A stretch of 64,000 nucleotides of DNA from Adineta vaga (lineage: Eukaryota > Rotifera): NCBI GenBank assembly GCA_021613535.1, contig CP075495.1:6510001-6574000 (forward strand), written 5' to 3'. The notes beneath the pieces are model-generated. The model saw nothing but the letters and a program-made list of their open reading frames with translations. It searched no databases and was not told the origin of the DNA. Shown here one piece after another: positions 61,784 through 64,000 of the stretch (its first letter is position 1; the number at the start of each line of letters is the position of its first letter). The translations under genes and the position numbers were made by a program.

Positions 61784-64000
61784 TGATTTAACGAAGAAAA
61801 CAAAAAGTGCTTACATGCTTATATTATGAATTGATTTCATTGACATATTTGTCTTTTTCTTTTGACAAATCTATTGATTGAATTCGTTTGATAATATAAG
61901 TAGTTAATAGACAAATTTTTATTTTGCCCACCAACTCTGTTAATTTGTTCTTTTTCGTTTTTTTTTGCTTCACTATTGTTGAATTATTTCTTTTCTTATA
62001 AACAAAGTAATGAATCTACATTGTTTATGTATAATGTGAATATTCGTAAGTCTTTTTATAATGAATTGACCGGTTGTTGTGGTTTTCTTCTGTATATTTA
62101 TTTCTCTACAAATGATTTCCTTCGAATCAAGTCAGTCGTTTCATTTTTTTGCCCTACTATTGTATTGTCTTCATTATTAACGCTCTCTCTCTCTCTCTCT
62201 CTGTTTCTCTTCAATCATGCAAATACTAAGATGCTTGCTAGGCGTTCTCTTAGTATATACACAAATATTAAGACGCGTGTGTTAAGAAGTCTTCCGCCAA
62301 GCGAGCGCCTTTTTCCTTCTTGGCTATCGTTGACATCGTTGTCGCCTTAATGATCAATATGTATGTACGTAAAAATGTGCGTGACAGACTGATGATGAGC
62401 TGTCTCGTATGCTGATTCGACTGATTGTCTGCCGACGAATAGACCGTAAAAGTTGTTTCAGATCATATCATAGAAAATACTCATTCTCTCGTGCATGGTT
62501 CAATACTATTGAATGTTTTGTTATATCAATTCAATTATGAGACATTGTGTTTTTGTTAATATTTAGATAAATTCTTACTATCATTGAATATAGAAGTATC
62601 GAGATAAATAAAGATTACTTTACATCCTGAGAAGAGTGAATAGACGAAGGAAAAGAAGCATTATTATGAGTATGTTATCGAGCAGAAAAAAATTACGTTG
62701 ATCCTTCGGTAAAAATACTATTTTTATCAATAAAAGACATGATGCTACTCATGCATTCTTAAACTCATGACGCTTGACTGTTATAAACAAAGAGTATAAC
62801 AATTACGATACTATAAAAAGCATACGTATGCATGTGATTTTGATTATACATGAATCGATAAATCACAATGAAATCAATCAAATAATGTCGAAAGATATCG
62901 ATAAAATATTAGAAAAAGATGTTATTTTTCGTCTAAATTGCTCAAACTTTCATATAACGATCTAGTAAGACAGTAATTATCCGATGCATCTGGTTTTACT
63001 TTAAATTATATATCAATTCAATAGATATGAATAAAATATGTCGAAGAATAGCCTTCAATGTAGAAAACAACATATAATCTTCCAGATTTGCATTGATGAG
63101 AAAAAAATTGCAGTAAACATTGAAATTTGACATCAAATATAAAAGATGTAATTTTTGCTTTAATGCAAAAAAAGCTTCTTCTATTAGAAACAGTAAATTG
63201 AGTTTTCTAATTGAATTATTTACTGTTTATTCTTTTGTACACTGAAACAACTTATTTTAATAGCACATGAAAGCATTCCGTATAATGAAATGATCAAGTA
63301 CATTGACAAATGAATCAGAAAAAAAATGATCGATTCTATAAAGTACTAAATTGATTCACACGATATAAATGCAGAAAAAAAATGTTCTTTAATGGACGAA
63401 AAAAACCCCTCCCGAATAATGTAATCTGAAACAATCAATTGCATACCACTAGTGACACATAATCAAAGACTTATTTTACTTTCAGATCACATCATAAAAA
63501 AGCATGTCTTTTCATTCTAATCTCTCGAGGAAAGATGACGATAAAATATATGTCGGTGTAATCCCGAGTTTTTTTTCCGGATTTAAATATGTCACAAAAT
63601 GTATTCAAACGTCATTGCAAGTAAAGAAAAGATGATAGTCTTATTGTTAGATTTCAGTATATGACAAACTGAAGACTAATTGAGTACATTCATAAAACTT
63701 CATCTTTCATTGTATTACTCTATAGATAACCTTCTCGAATACACTATCAGCAGAACTCAAGATGATAAAATTTTGAAGGAAATCTCTTATCTTGAATTGT
63801 ATGTACTATCGAACAATTGACTAAAGAAAAAAGGAAGACAGCTTGAAATTATTGTTATTATTTTTTTGTCAATTCTTTCCCTTGGTATCTATTTGTTACT
63901 CTTTTGATTATATTCTTTTTGCCAAATACGATTGTTGGAGAACTCACTTGATGACATCCTTGATTGAAGACGGCAAGTGTAAACTTGATTACATTTCATT
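61784..64000. other. terminal intergenic region
   Basis: Flank of the non-alpha receptor gene. Contains a CT run (62183-62202) and a 9-bp inverted repeat, ATACTAAGA/TCTTAGTAT, at 62223-62256. Open frames here have no protein-like composition. No gene supported. Confidence 0.55.
62183..62202. repeat. (CT)n microsatellite
   Basis: Uninterrupted CT dinucleotide run. Confidence 0.85.

Noticed and set aside
62223-62256. 9-bp inverted repeat as a possible microRNA hairpin
   Set aside because: Stem is too short and flanks do not extend the pairing.
61976-62350. 124-codon open frame after the non-alpha receptor gene
   Set aside because: Low-complexity composition with Ser/Leu run from a CT microsatellite, no domain and no splice context.

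Overview
The window is animal nuclear DNA: AT-rich and gene-dense, with no recognisable transposon. Genes are split by very short GT-AG introns (mostly 45-65 nt), with a few intronless genes between them. This style, the single-copy animal orthologues and an intronless bacterial-type methyltransferase suggest a rotifer, probably bdelloid; that assignment is inference. All exon coordinates were read by eye from splice motifs and reading-frame continuity, so they may be off by a base or two.

Layout: alpha-tubulin (minus, cut by the left edge); CNOT3 (minus) head-to-head with WEE1 (plus); UPF2 (plus); an intronless SAM methyltransferase (plus); an uncharacterised proline-rich protein (minus); a LOXHD1-type protein with 17 PLAT domains (plus), followed 390 bp later by a polycystin-1-like gene that also carries a PLAT domain (plus); a FEZF zinc-finger factor (minus); a small membrane protein (minus); PSMD14 (minus) head-to-head with IDH3B (plus); a small gene with half a RING-like finger (plus); a GT11 fucosyltransferase (minus); a 92-residue membrane protein (minus); a CELF RNA-binding protein (plus) tail-to-tail with an alpha-type nicotinic receptor subunit (minus); and a non-alpha nicotinic subunit (plus), divergent from the alpha gene. 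The last 2.2 kb shows no gene.

Functional themes: housekeeping RNA and protein control (CNOT3, UPF2, PSMD14), cell cycle (WEE1), mitochondrial metabolism (IDH3B), and a sensory/neural set (LOXHD1, polycystin, FEZF, CELF, two Cys-loop receptor subunits).

The most notable discovery is in the alpha-type receptor gene. It has two tandem exons of identical length (110 nt) and phase, each encoding the same stretch of the ligand-binding domain. They look mutually exclusive, and UGCAUG (Rbfox-type) motifs sit just upstream of one and downstream of the other. Two otherwise intact genes (CNOT3 and LOXHD1) each contain one place where the frame cannot be closed with ordinary splice sites.
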